From Macrolepiota albuminosa (taxonomy: Eukaryota > Basidiomycota > Agaricomycetes > Agaricales > Agaricaceae): a stretch of DNA of 64,000 nucleotides. Under the pieces are notes generated by a model that saw nothing but the letters and a program-made list of their open reading frames with translations, was not told where the DNA came from and ran no database searches. Both the position numbers and the translations under genes were made by a program. The number at the start of each line of letters is the position of its first letter. Position 1 is the stretch's first letter. The stretch covers positions 124,001 through 188,000 of the forward strand of contig JAMWFC010000053.1 of assembly GCA_027475525.1 (NCBI GenBank). Reading direction: 5' to 3'. Shown one piece after another: positions 1 to 11,168 of this stretch.

Positions 1-403
1 GCCAGTAGCTGTGTAATAGGAAGAACAACTCATGTGCTTATGGATTGTGACTCTTTCTGACCAAAATACTGAGTATGTTGCTTTACTCTAACAATATTTG
101 TCACCATTGACTGCCTTGAAGAATGCTTGCCAAATGTCAAAGTGTGGTCTCTCTACCAGGCTATTGGTGCACTTGTTATAGCCAGATACTCAAATATGAT
201 GGATGTTGTACTTCTTGGTGAGATATGTCAGCGCTTTAATAATTGGCACACCATTGTCCATGACAATCTCTCTTAGTGCTTCTCACTGGCAAATGACATT
301 TTTAAATAGCCACTTGGCAACTGCCTCAGTATTTTCTCTTTAAAGCATTCAGAGTTCAGGCTAGTAGATTAGCAAGCAGTGACCAGATTTGGGCATGTGC
401 ATA

Positions 404-630
404 TGTAGCGTAGTCTGCTATATGGCGTTGGCCACATAGCTTTACTTACTGTAGTCGATATTATATTATTATTATAATATAATATTATTATTTACTGTAC
501 TATAAATAAGTTACATGTGCTGCTTACTAAGCAGCTTATTTTGTTGTAAACTACATTGTCAATAGACCGGTCTGGTCTGATTCAGTGTTGTGTGCATACT
601 AAGCTCTCTCAAATTCGTAACTTCGTTACA
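404..630. mobile_element. 227-bp solo LTR (or TRIM) with 5-bp target duplication
   Basis: The insert begins TGTAGCGTAGT and ends ACTTCGTTACA, an imperfect inverted terminus with TG...CA ends. It is flanked by the direct repeat GCATA at 399-403 and 631-635. The homologous empty site in A1 (near 14940) has a single GCATG, so this is an insertion into A0. It holds a very AT-rich core and a TATAAATA box near 500, as expected for an LTR. The 5-bp duplication and TGT...ACA ends suit a copia-type or TRIM LTR; a short MITE is the alternative. No coding sequence. Confidence 0.7.
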
Positions 631-924
631 GCATAGTATCAATGTAAATTTTGCTGAAGAGAGGAGCTGGTGTTGCAACAGTTGGTGGGATAAGCACTTG
701 GCATGTTTGCTGAATTTGGCAGAGGTGGCAAGTCCTAATGTATCATATGATATTAGCACTAGCGTGTGGCCACCAAAATCATTTCAATAAAGAGGCTTGG
801 ATAGCATAAAGATCTCTATGTCCAAGCTCATCATGCATGGTGTGCAGGACTTGTAAGCAACTTTCTTGTTTAATGACTAATTTATGAGTGCCATCTCAAT
901 TTTGTTGTCAAAGACGGTTGTTGG

Positions 925-1944
925 TGATGACACCAACTGTGGTTGAATGTGCTGGATGTATATGCAGTACAATGCTGTCTCTAGTGCCTGGCATATGTAG
1001 TTGTGAGGAGTCCTGACAGGGTCCTGGTGTGCTTGAGCAGATGTAATAGAACAATGCACTAAATGATAGCACCTCAGATGCTACCTAGCAAATGGTAAGT
1101 GCCGTAGCTTAAGCAAAGATAAAGAGAAAAAGATGAGTAGTGCAGCGTAATGTGCCCATAGGTGGCACTGTAAATGACAAAAATGAGATAGACAAAGCTA
1201 GTGCCCAACTTAGTAATGAAGTCAGGCAAAGCTAGCACAATTTGAATGCTAAGTGTAACTGGGGGCTCAAGAGGTTACAATTTGTTGTTATATATATGTG
1301 AAGTAGCTAACTTATATACTATGCACTACTGTGTTTTCCAAGATAAATCCATCTGCAGCGCTACCTCCTAGCACCTCTTCTCATAGTTTCCTCTAATGAT
1401 GACCTGTCAATGGCGACCAACGGTGACTCTAAATTGACTTAGAATTATATGGGTCTGCTCACTCTTAATATAATTCTGATTGGCCAGAGTGTTTTGGGAT
1501 ATGGTCAGAAAATTCTCAACAAACACTGTGAGCGCTAATGTCAGTGTTACTTATTGTATCAATTCCTGACAGGTCCAGATGTCGGGTTTAAGTATATCCT
1601 ATGCTGCCATCATTGATTCTTTTAGACTTCTGATTGAGGTGCCTTGTCAAATGGCAGCACCTACTGATGACCCCTTCTGGAGATGATCAGGGTTTGGTTA
1701 GAGTTCCCCTCCCACCGTCATGTTAGCGCTATACATTCTGAGCCTCCTTGGTCCTTGAAATAAATGAATAGAGTGTGCTGAAGAACTGGTAACTGGAGAT
1801 TAGGGTCAATGGATAAGTCCTGCAATAGAGCAACAGAGCTAGGGCTGCTCTATACCCAAACTAGTTGTTAGAGTCTCTAGTATGTCAAGTATTGGTTGGC
1901 CTATAATGTTCTTTGATGTGCTCAGTCTGAGTAGAAGCCTATCA
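925..1944 (-). mobile_element. C-family solo LTR (minus orientation)
   Basis: On the minus strand this begins TGATAGGCTTCTAC and ends GGTGTCATCA, matching 55281-56335 in the opposite orientation. It is flanked by the direct repeat TTGG (921-924 and 1945-1948). It sits inside A0 pol: the A reading on either side joins after removal. The TGAT...ATCA ends and 4-bp target duplication are shared with family A LTRs, so C and A probably have related integrases. No coding content was seen. Confidence 0.75.
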
Positions 1945-2745
1945 TTGGTAAAGAAGAAGTGTGTAGTGCAGTAGATAAATATAGCATATTGTTCACTGGT
2001 AAGGTCTGCTAGTCATTTAAGGTCTTGAATTCATTGCTCAAGTGTTAATAAATGACTGTCTTCCATCTTTGTCTTAGCAGATTGCAGCATGGCATTGTAG
2101 GTCAAGTTTCTGCTGTCTTCTCTCAGCAGGTGAGGTTTCTGTACAATTTTCACTGGAGATGAGTCTTGGCCAAAGATGCTTGCCATGTAGAATGTGGATG
2201 GTATGCTAAAGATCTCTGGTCAGTAAAAAACAATGGAATGTAAAAAGATATTAGTTGGTTGTTGCTAATGCAGCAGGGGAATTGGTTGTTGGATAAGATG
2301 CATGAAGCCATGTAATTAATTGATCCAGTCCTCAAAATTGCTATCTGCCTGTAGATCCACTACCAGGTTGCCAGGCTGCCATGGTTGCCTAGAGAGCTCA
2401 TCTGGTCCATGAAAGGAGCTCTTGATGTGTACCAGTTCAAAGTGAAACATGAGGATAGTGACTATCTATTGATTCATACTAGCAGATGGCTAGATGTCAG
2501 GATTCTGCAGCATGTCTTTGATATACCTGGCATCAACTTCTACAATGAGGTTTTGCATGCCAATCAAATACATCTTTAGCAACTGGAAGGCTTTAAAGAG
2601 TCCATAAAGTTCTAGTTTAGGCTGACTGTAGCAGGATTCCTAGTCATTTAGCATGATAGATCCAAAGCAGTTGTAGTGTCGCTGCTTCCAATTGTCACTA
2701 AGACATTGACACAAGAAGTAGCCAACAGCAATATACAAAGTTGTC

Positions 2746-3411
2746 AGAGGACTCCTCATTTCTTCCTTTTCTCACTCCTTATCTCTTCACTCTCCCTTTA
2801 TTCATTCTCTTATTTTTTCTGACATTATTTCATTTCACTGTTTCTATTCCTTCAACACTATCTGTTAGTACTACTCTCAGCCCTTGAGGTGCTCTGGTTC
2901 TTTAGCTACCATTCAGACAAGTGTGGGCCCCTCAGCACCGCTTCCAGACTGCTTATATAAGCCAGAGTTTGCCAGAGTTTGCCCCTTATTTGTGCAATTG
3001 TTTGTATAGGCAATTTTTGAGTTTTTAAGGTTTTGTTGTACTGTACAGTTGTTTTCCATGCTTCAGAGGCCCCAGAAGTGTCCAACCTGGCATAGGAAAT
3101 CCTAGTAGCAGGCAGGGACTGTATACTTAGATCACGCATGTGGGGTGCATGATCAATTGGTGTGGAGGGGGCTGTGATGCATGATGTGTGATGGCTGGAA
3201 GCAAGTCACGCGATCCGATCATTGATGGTGGTTGATCCAGGGTCCGTGATGCAGGGTTTCCAGGGGGGCTGGCTGATGGCAGTCTTTGATGCGTGTGATG
3301 GCGGCATCGGCAGCTGTGGGGGCAGGGCACGTTGTGGGGTTGACAAAAGAGGCTCCTGAATGGGGCTCCAGGGATGTCCCGGGGAGGTTCCGGAGGGGAG
3401 GGGTCATGACA
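2746..3411 (-). repeat. B 3' LTR and adjoining sequence
   Basis: The minus strand starts TGTCATGACCCC at 3411, directly after a purine tract (complement of 3412-3424). The first about 305 bp match 40855-41160 of the 5' LTR. Beyond about 3105 the two copies diverge: this one carries a TATATAAG promoter-like box near 2955 that the 5' copy lacks. The LTR end is not defined because the sequence stops at the A0 junction near 2745. Confidence 0.6.
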
Positions 3412-3540
3412 TCACCTCCCCCTCAGCACCGAGACCCTCTGAGGTGCATGTTGCTGGTGGTTCGGACCGGGGTTCAAGCATGGGATCCGGCACCTGTCCT
3501 GCCACGTATTGAAAAAAAAAATTTACCATCAAACTAAACC

Positions 3541-5310
3541 ATGTCGCATACACTGACGCATTCCCTGACGCCCCCACATACTAACGAGGTCGCACCCCTC
3601 ATGGCATGGGATGCCCGGGATGCACGGTACTGAGCTTGCTTTGACCAGGAGCGCATGGCGGCGCTTGCCCAACAACGTGAGTGCTTCCCACATTGTCTGC
3701 TTATCTCAACTGACCTTCCTTTTCCAAAACAACGCAACATTCCTGCCCCGGAGGCGGGTCCCAGCTGGCTTCCGGAGTCTGCTCCTGGGGTGGGCTCCAG
3801 CCATTCCATGCCTTCCTTTGTGTGGATGACTGTCCGCCTCTCTGCCGTCACCCTTTCCTGCAGCCTCATCTCGCCGCTCCCCATTTCCGGCGGTCTGGGA
3901 TGGGCACAGAGACCATTTCCATGGTTCTGGAGGACCGGCGCATCTCGTGGGTGAGCATGTCGCAAGAACAGTTCAAGCATGCCCTGGAGAGGCCCCGGGG
4001 TTTGCCCTCCCATGCCTGGTGCGTTAGCAATGGGCCGGTAAGTGGTCTCATGTTCCTAATTTTGCAGCTGATTTGAGTGCCTAGTGCCTCCACTGTGCCC
4101 GCCGGCAGGTCTCCTGCTTGTTCGAGGCCCCAGCCCCCTCATCTCAATGGGACATGTCAGTGTGCGAGGCGTGTCGCCTCAATCACGAGCGGTGTTCTGT
4201 CTCAGCGCTGTGGAGGGCGTATGGTGTGTCGCAAGAGCAGGGGTGGCCGTTGGAAGGGGTGACCCGGAGGATGGGGGTGGAGGAGAGGACTTGGATAGCG
4301 GAGCCAGAGGAGGTCCCAGAGGAGGTGCCTGCTAGGGGTCCGGGGGGGGTGCCCACGGGAGGTTTGAGGGGTGGGGCGGAGGGGGGTGTCGTCTGGATAG
4401 GGGGCTGGGGCCGGCCCATGGTGTTGATCACGTGCTGGGTCACTCGGTCCAGTATCCAGGAGCAGGGGGGTCTTGGGGGGTGCCTAGACAAGGGGAAGCG
4501 GCGGGCGTCACCCAGTCCCTCCCCGGGGCCCTCTAAGAGGGCACGTCTGCCTGCGGAGACCCCATCCCCGGCCTCCCCAGCACGCCTCTCTCTGGCGACG
4601 TTCTTTCCAATATCTGGGCAACCGCTAAATGTCAAAGTGAGGGCCTTACAGGAGCGCTTGGAGCAGGCTAACCGGGAGAGGGAGGAGCACGAGGAGGGGG
4701 CAAGGGAAGAGGCGGCGCTCCGGAGGGGGCTGGAGGAGGATCGTGAGGCGGCCCTCCGGGAGCTGGAGGAGGCGAGAGTGGCCTGGGGGGGAGCCGAGGC
4801 CCAGCTGGATGCCATGAGGGCCAGGCTGGAGCAGGGGGTGGGGCTCTCAGGGCAAGGTCTCTCAAGCCCGGGGTTGGTTGAGGCCTTGCACCGGGACATG
4901 GTGATTGGGCGCATGGCCTCCTTAAGTGAGTGTTCTTCCCTTTTTGTGGTCGGATTAGTACTAATATTTCCAGGCTGGGCTTGGGAGCATTGCCTGCTCC
5001 TGGATGGGGTCGCCGTGGCGTTTGCATCCCTGCAAGAGGGGTTACGGTCAGAGGCAGGGAACCCCAGGGTGGAGCGGGGTCTGAATTTGTTGGGGAGGTT
5101 GGTGATTGCACATTGCTGGAGGAACGTCCCGGCCTCAGAGTCCAGTGGTTCAAGCGGGTCCTGGACGAGGGCAAACAGCTCCCATCTTGGGACCAGTTGG
5201 CCGAGGAAGTGTGGCGGGAGCACGGTCCAGAGGGGGTGGGGGAGGATTTCTGGGGCTGGCCAAGAGGAGGAGATGGTGAGGGCGGTTTGGGGCCCCCGTT
5301 TTCTTCTTGA
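3541..5310 (+). pseudogene. Antisense Cys-cluster/coiled-coil gene of element B
   Basis: The gene lies opposite to gag-pol, between pol and the 3' LTR. A start at 3541 gives MSHTLTHSLTPP..., with an in-frame TGA at 3629-3631. Clear introns are 4038-4108 (gtaagt...gcag) and 4926-4973 (gtgagt, TACTAAT branch site, cag); an earlier one probably starts near 3676. The exon at 4109-4925 carries the cysteines: a Cys in AWCVSNGP just before the intron, then SCLF, then CEACRLNHERC. A Pro/Gly/Glu-rich stretch and a long Glu/Arg/Leu coiled coil (near 4640-4860) follow. The last exon appears frameshifted near 5110, then reads LRVQWFKRVLDEG to a stop at 5308-5310. The cysteine pattern resembles the Zn2Cys6-like cluster of the A-family antisense gene. 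Function is unknown; a DNA-binding regulator is a guess. Confidence 0.55.
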
Positions 5311-5555
5311 CATTGACTGTTCCATGGTAGCTATGGCTGTAGAATATTGTAACTATAAAAATGTATATACTTGGTCTCCCGGAGTCAAAAGTAGTGTAAG
5401 TAAGGTGGTGGAAAAACTGAAAAAAGCACCTTGCCCAGACTCCGGGGCGCTACTGTGGAAGAGTACTAAAAAGGAGTAAGATTTTAGAGAGGGGGAACAG
5501 AAAGTATACATGGGAGTTGAATCTCTACTAAGCCCAGAGGCAGAGGTTATGCCCA

Positions 5556-5921
5556 CTACTGCCGTCTGTGAGTCCTGCGCCCAGGAGGGTCGTTTCCCAG
5601 GTGCCATTGCTGGAAGTCCTGGAGTTTGTCGAGGGCGCCTTCGAGGTTTTGGCGTGGTTCCCAGATGTCGTCCTCTGGGCCGTATCCCTTCCATCGTATG
5701 AGGAAGTGGGGTTGTCCACAAATGTTCCAGGAGTCGAGGATGTCTTCAACCTCGTAGTGGTACTCGTCCTCAACCTCGACCAGGGGAGGGGGTTTGGGGC
5801 GTCGTTCAGAGAAGGGATCCGGGGGGTGTCGTTTCAGGAGGCGGACGTGGAATACCAGGTGCAGACCTTTAAGTCCCGGGGGGAGCTCGATCTTGTAGGC
5901 GTGGAATGAGACTTTCTTCAA
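5556..5921 (-). pseudogene. B pol: integrase C-terminus and chromodomain
   Basis: The 121-residue frame contains the integrase tail motif ([16 protein letters not shown]) followed by a chromodomain: [10 protein letters not shown], then [17 protein letters not shown] and [12 protein letters not shown]. Chromodomains at this position define chromoviruses and direct integration to marked chromatin. The frame ends with a stop at 5556. Upstream the frame is broken before the integrase core, so this is the distal end of a damaged polyprotein. Confidence 0.9.
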
Positions 5922-6173
5922 AATCTTGAACCGGCTGAGGCGCTTATGATTGAGTTTTGGAGAAGGCCAGCAGGTGCGGAGGTGGCATCGATCTAACCAT
6001 ACTTTTGTCCTGGGGGTCTAGTCGGGAGTGTCTTCCTGTTTCTGGTCAGTGTGTTTCACATAGGCCTGGTTCGCAGTGTTGATTTCCTCCCGGAGAAACT
6101 TGTGAAGGGACTGAAGATCCCGGGCAACCTCGTGGGCGGTGTGCAACGGGATGTCCCGGAGCAAGAGTGTCAA

Positions 6174-7115
6174 TCAGGAGTGATACCCCTTGTTGGTAAA
6201 GAAGGGCGATACCCCGGTGGCAGAGTGTGGCGTGTTGTTGTAGGTAAACTCGGCCAGGGGGAGCTTAGCGTGCCAGTCGTCCTGCAAGTAGTTGACGTAC
6301 AGCCGGAGGTATTGCTCAAGAGACTGGTTGACCCTTTTGGTTTGACCGTCAGTTTTGGGGTGGTAGGCGGTAGAAAGGTTAGTTTTTACTTCAAGGGCCT
6401 TACATAGAGAAGTCCAAAACCTGGACACGAAGAGTGGGCCACAGTCGGAGACAATGTCGTCTGGGAGTCCATGTTTGGCAAAGACATGCTTGAGGAACAG
6501 CCAAGCAAAGTCTGGGGCAGTGTTCATGGTGTGGCAGGATAGGAAGATGCCCTGTTTGGTTAGTCTACACACAACAACGAGAATGGCATTGAACCCTTCA
6601 GATTCTGGGAGTTCGACGATGTGATCCAGGGATATGAAAGACCAGAGGCGTCGTCTGACTGGCAAGGGTTTCAGGAGTCTGTAGGGTCAGTGCGGGGGGA
6701 CCTTAGCCCAGAGGCAGGGTTCGCATGATTGAATGTAGCGGGTCACATCCTTCTTCAATCCTGGCCAAAAGTAAGCCTAGGAGATAAGCTGGAGGGTCTT
6801 ACATATCCCAGGGTGCCCCCAGAGCTTGTGGTTGTGGTGTTGGCGGAGAACATTGTAGTGAAGTCGGGTGTGATCTGGGACATAGATGCAGCTGTTCTGG
6901 AGGAGGAGTTTTTTGTCGGGGGACAAGGAGAAGGCGGGGTCCTGGTCGGTTCTGTCAGGGGAGTTGTGAGGGTCATGGTCGGTGAAGTACTTGTCTTGGG
7001 GGGCACGGCATATCTGGCTTAGGGTTCCTTCATCATTTAAAATCAGTACAGCATTCAGATGTTTGGGAGGGATCACCATGCAATAATTGAATGCATTGCG
7101 TTCCGCCTCGAACAA
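6174..7115 (-). pseudogene. B pol: integrase zinc-binding and catalytic core
   Basis: Near 6777-6810 the N-terminal zinc-binding module is partly visible (HHNHKLWGHPGICKTLQLI, followed by a stop). The core at 6174-6665 shows the first Asp in SLDHIVE, the second in VSDCGPLF (usually SDRG) and the YHPKTDGQTKRVNQ segment. In family members the residue after QT is the catalytic Glu; here it is Lys (AAA for GAA), so the active site is lost. Several stops separate the pieces. This should be read as part of the same ancestral polyprotein as the flanking entries. Confidence 0.85.
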
Positions 7116-7235
7116 CTTCTTGGGGTAGACGTCCAGTCATCAGGTGAGGGCATCGGGTTTAGCCCCAAGTCGTCCTGGGCGGTACTAGATCGTGAAGTTG
7201 TACTCTGAGAGGATCTCAGACCATTGAGCCTGCTG

Positions 7236-8384
7236 TCAACTGAGTTGCTTGGTCGTGGTGAAGTACTGCAGATTGTTGTGATCCGAGTAGACCTGGATCC
7301 GGTGCTGGGCTGCCTTGAGGTAGGCTTGCCATTGTTTGAAGGCTTCGACGATGGCAAGGAGCTCCTTGTCATAGATGTTGTAGCTGAGCTCGGTGTCGAT
7401 CATGGACCGGGTGTAGAAAGTGACTGGCCAGCCAGGGCTCCCCACCATCGGATCCCATCTGCGAGAGAATCCTGGCGATGGCGTAGTCGGAGGCGTTGCA
7501 TTCCAGGATGATCAGGAGGGCGGGGTCATAGTGCCGGAGTATGGGGGTGGCTGTAAAAGCCTCCTTGAGCAGGTTAAAGACGCTCTGGCACTTACTGTTC
7601 CAGTTCCATGCAATGTCCTTGCGTGTGAGCTAGTTGAGGAGTTTCGTGATACCGGAGTAGTTGTCTATAAACCTCCAGTAGAAGTTAGCAAAACCCAAGA
7701 AGGATTGTACTTCCTTGATGTTCCAGGGTTGCGGCCAGTTGACGATGGCCTCGACCTTGTGGGGATCCATGCAAACGTCATTCAGGGATACGATAACGCT
7801 GAGATACTCAACCTCTTCCATGTGGAATGAACACTTCTTGGGTTTGGTGTGGAGGTTGTGCTTCTGGAGGCATTCAAGGACTTGCTGGACATGCTTCTGG
7901 TGGTCCTCCCTCGAGTCAGAGTAGATGAGGATGTCGTCCAAGTAGATGATCACGAAAGCGTCGCTCATGTCGTGGAAGATGTTGTTCATGAAGTATTGAA
8001 ATGTGGCGGGGGAGTTAGTCATTCCAAAAGGCATCACAAGGTACTCAAACAGACCATACCGCATATGGAATGCAGTCTTCCACTCATGTCCCAGGGCGAT
8101 GCGGACGTTGTTGTAGCTGGAGCAGAGGTCGATTTTTGTGTAAACCTTGGCACTGCGGAGTTGATCGACCAGATTGCCGATGAGTGGGAGCAGATAGCGG
8201 TTCTTCTTGGTGATCTTATTGAGTCCCTGGTAGTCAACGCAGAGTCAGAGCAAACCGTCCTTCTTCTTGGCTAGCGGTTCTTCTTGGTGATCTTATTGAG
8301 TCCCTGGTAGTCAACGCAGAGTCAGAGCAAACCGTCCTTCTTCTTGGCAAAGAGAACTGGGGCTCCGGCGGCGGAGGCAGAGGG
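7236..8384 (-). pseudogene. B pol: reverse transcriptase and RNase H
   Basis: RT motifs are clear at 7630-8064: YGLFEYLVMPFGMTNSPATF, then the catalytic IYLDDILIYS, then the thumb FLGFANFYWRFI. RNase H follows, with ECNASDYAIA and the conserved YSDHNNLQYF block (7236-7448). The palm segment upstream (8065-8384) is split by a 77-bp tandem duplication at 8195-8348, which shifts the frame and is probably an assembly artefact. Additional nonsense codons (for example at the end of the 7630 block) are likely real. The RT belongs to the Ty3/gypsy group. Confidence 0.88.
8195..8348. repeat. 77-bp direct duplication in B pol (RT)
   Basis: Adjacent copies match over exactly 77 bp and shift the RT frame. 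Probable assembly overlap. Confidence 0.92.
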
Positions 8385-9947
8385 TCAGATGAATCCCTTC
8401 CCGAGCATTTCATCGAGGTAGTCCTTGAGGGCCCAGAGTTCGACTTCCGACATGTTGTATACCTTGCCAAAAGGGGGGGCAGCTCCTTCCTCGAGGTCAA
8501 TCATATGGTCATAGGGGCAGTGAGGGGGAATCTCCTTAGTGTCTCCTTCGGAGAATACGTCAGCGAACTTGTGATACTCCAGGGGAACTACTTCTCGGAG
8601 GATCTGCTCCTCAGTTTTCTTTTCCAGGGGGATAGCGTCCCCTTGTAGGTGTTCTTCCGGGAGAGATGGCGAGGTGTGTAGCTGAAACATGGGGGTTCCG
8701 TCCTTCATGAGGCAGGTGAAGGGGGCGGCTCCAATGATCCTAATGTCGAGTGTGTTCGGGTCAATTGGGGTCGCAGATGCATCGGCTGGAGCGGGTTTGA
8801 CATGTGTCTGAGACCGGCCCGGGTAGTTTGGCCCTTTGTACCTGTTCTGAGGGATGTTTGGGGGTCGATTGGGGGCCTTGCAGGTCTGGATGGGCGTTGG
8901 TGGCATATGGGTGGGGGGTGCAGCTGCCACTCCGGGGATGTTGGACACCAGGTCGCTTCCCAGGGCCTGGAGGTGCACGGCGGTCGAGGGGTAGTCTTTG
9001 GGTCCCAAGAATGTCATGGTGAGTGTCCTCCAGTCAATGTCGGGGTTTGTGTCACGTAGCCAGGGTAGTCCCAGCACCATCAGGGTCGATTTGTGAAGTT
9101 GCGTGACCAGGAAGTTGAAGGTGAACTCGTAGTCATTGTCCAGGGTCACGCATCCAAAATGAGACCTCTGGATGGGGCCGAAGGAGGAGGGGGTGCCGTT
9201 GAGGCGTTGCAGGCAGAGGGGTTGGTCGAGGGAGTCATGGGGAAGGTCGAGGGCATCGCTAATGAAAACTCCGGTAGCTCTGCTGTCGATGAGGGTCAAT
9301 ATCGGTCCTGGGGCACCGTCCAACCTGGCATTGATGACGAAGGATCAGGACGAGTGGGACTGGAGTCTGGGGGGCGGTGGGGGCCTGTCTAGGGGGTCTT
9401 TCGGGGTCGGGTCTGGAGAGGGGGGGATATCAAAGAGGAGTTGCTGGTCGTCAGGCATCGGTTCCCGGGTCAGGTGGAGGGTGAGATGTCGCTAGTCAAT
9501 GCGGGGGTTGGTGTCTTGGAGCCATGGAAGCCCCAGGACCAGGAGTGCGGAGGGGTGGAGTTTGGTTACCAACATCCGGAGGGTGTGAGTCTGTCCGTTG
9601 GCAAAAGTAATGGGCATACACACAAAGTGAGTGACGTCTCCCGCCGTAGAGGTGTCTCTGTCGAAGAGGCAGAGTCGCACTGGGACCGGGAGTCGCTGAG
9701 CAGGTTCTGGGGTGAGGGTAGACCATGCCTCGTCAATGAAGTTGTCTGTGGTGCCACTGTCGATGAGGGTATTGAGGGGGGCTCCAGAGGGGGTGAGGTG
9801 GGTTTTGAGGAGGAGGGAGTGCAAGGAGTGGGAGGGTAAGTAAGCCGTGAGGGTGTCCTGTGCGAGTGTCATAGAACAAAGATGGGAGACCAGGGTGGAG
9901 AAGACGTCGGGGTTGATTATGCAATTTAGGGCATCTTCGGGGTCTAA
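8385..9947 (-). pseudogene. B pol: tandem retropepsin-like domains and RT leader
   Basis: Two homologous aspartic-protease domains occur in one reading frame. The first (about 9560-9800) has NTLIDSGTTDNFID and ends LLVLGLPWLQDTNPRID. The second (about 9040-9310) has [14 protein letters not shown] and ends [17 protein letters not shown]. About 56 codons, with two nonsense codons (TAG at 9492-9494, one TGA), separate them. The second has Arg where the catalytic DSG has Gly, a single G-to-A change. The pol frame is open back to about 9947 and lies in -1 relative to gag, whose TAG is at 9944-9946, suggesting -1 frameshifting in the active ancestor. After the proteases comes a Pro-rich linker and the start of RT. 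Confidence 0.8.
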
Positions 9948-9984
9948 ATTGCTGGGTCGTTTTCCAAATATTCATAGGTGGCAT

Positions 9985-10998
9985 TGATGATGCCCAAAGT
10001 TTGGTCAGTAACAAATATAACTATAGTGTTACTGTACCAAAAGCTTGCGTTGGGCATGCTATAAGTGATGTGAGGAGTCCCAGGCAGGTCCCAGAGAACG
10101 CGCCTGTGAAAATGAGGAAAAAGTCGGTAAGGGGATCGGCAAGTGTCAAGCGCTAAGGCAAAAGCGCCTATGAAAGAAGCGGTAAGTGAACACGGCAACG
10201 TAAGTGGCAAGAGCACGGTAAGCTTAGCAAAGTCTAAGCGTCGATAATGCCTGCCGTAGCTGCAAGGCATGAATAGGTTGAAGGCTAGCAATAGTCTGCA
10301 ACTGCTGATGAGTTTGACATTGCCGACCGTAAATGAGATCTCAAGCGTAAGGGAGGCTGATGAAAGGGGAGCAGGAAACTCTGGTCTATTGTTCAATGGG
10401 TATGTACAAGTTGGTAAGTACTTTATATACTACAAGGAGTTCACCGTCACCAGTGACCAACCATTGCCAAAGTGCAGTAAACTAGAAAATTTTATAGGGG
10501 TAGCTCCAATGGTTTCAGATCCCTACCGTCCATTCAAGAACCTTAGCGACGCCAGGCAGCAGATTGCAAAGCTAAACCATCAATCCATCACCCTTCTGTC
10601 TGTCCAAAATGCTTAGCGATGTCAGGTGCCAGATCGAGGCGCTAAAAGCTAAACCATCAATCCATCACCCTTCTGTCTGTCCAAAATGCTTAGCGATGTC
10701 AGGTGCCAGATCGAGGCGCTAAGTGATGTCAGACGCCAAAGTCAAATGCCAAGCTGTCCGTCAGTTTTTGATAGATCATTAGGCTTCTCCCTAAGCGCTG
10801 TTGTCAATGACTGATGCCATCTGTCAGTTGTCATTCTGTCTGCCGTCGGCGCTATCACTGATTGGATCTGCTTCTTGCCATGCACGGCCATCAAATATTG
10901 CCAAAATTGGTTAGTTAGCGTGCGCTAAGGTATTCTGAGCCTGTGCCGTGTTGCCGTAGCCTGCTGTTGATGCGCTGATCCTGTATGGGGTTCTATTA
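9985..10998 (-). repeat. A1 3' LTR
   Basis: On the minus strand it runs from TAATAGAACCCCATACAGG (degenerate TGATAGGACC) to GGGCATCATCA. It is 1014 bp, exactly 77 bp longer than the 5' LTR; the excess is one tandem copy at 10569-10722. Without it both LTRs are 937 bp. It contains a TATA-like segment (complement of about 10425) and many short GGCGC/TTAGCG motifs. Confidence 0.9.
10569..10722. repeat. 77-bp direct duplication in the A1 3' LTR
   Basis: Two identical adjacent copies with period 77 lie in U3/R of the 3' LTR. The 5' LTR and all other A LTRs have a single copy here. Probable unmerged assembly overlap. Confidence 0.9.
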
Positions 10999-11007
10999 TC
11001 TCCCCCC
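10999..11007 (-). promoter_or_regulatory. A1 polypurine tract (plus-strand primer)
   Basis: The complement reads GGGGGGAGA directly abutting the 3' LTR start. The same GGGGGGAGA abuts the LTRs at 36548 and 39214, so it is conserved. In Ty3/gypsy elements this RNase H-resistant tract primes second-strand DNA synthesis. Confidence 0.75.
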
Positions 11008-11168
11008 AACTGAAAAATTGACTGTTCTCAGTCACCAAATAAGGCTACTGTTACCGCTTTTGTGACAAGTGGTCTGTGCATTCTTGAGATTTTGTTTATA
11101 GTCCTGGCGCATGAGTCTTGACTTCGTTTCTCCTCCCCATCTTTTATCTGGCGCTCTATTAAAATAAA

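Larger units (their letters stand above)
1..2745 (-). mobile_element. A0: decayed A-family Ty3/gypsy pol remnant
   Basis: The minus strand aligns by eye with A1 pol (about 14514-16100): integrase region at about 1-920, then the RNase H end and linker at about 1949-2745. It is cut by a solo LTR at 404-630 and a C-family LTR at 925-1944. No frame stays open beyond about 80 codons. Nearly every CpG of the younger A copies appears here as TpG or CpA, as expected from long-term deamination of methylated cytosine. The remnant starts outside the window and stops abruptly near 2745, where B-element LTR sequence begins. It is non-functional. Confidence 0.85.

Noticed and set aside
4183..5325. A 380-codon minus-strand ORF
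   Set aside because: Ser/Pro/Arg-rich shadow of the GC-rich antisense gene on the other strand; no domain and no B homology.
4118..5479. A single 453-codon plus-strand ORF as one intact gene
   Set aside because: It reads through two clear introns (4038-4108 upstream and 4926-4973) and its end past 5310 is not protein-like. It was replaced by a spliced, damaged antisense gene.
9944..10396. A 150-codon minus-strand ORF as a host gene
   Set aside because: It is LTR sequence running into the last codons of B gag; the identical LTR part recurs at 21608-22048.
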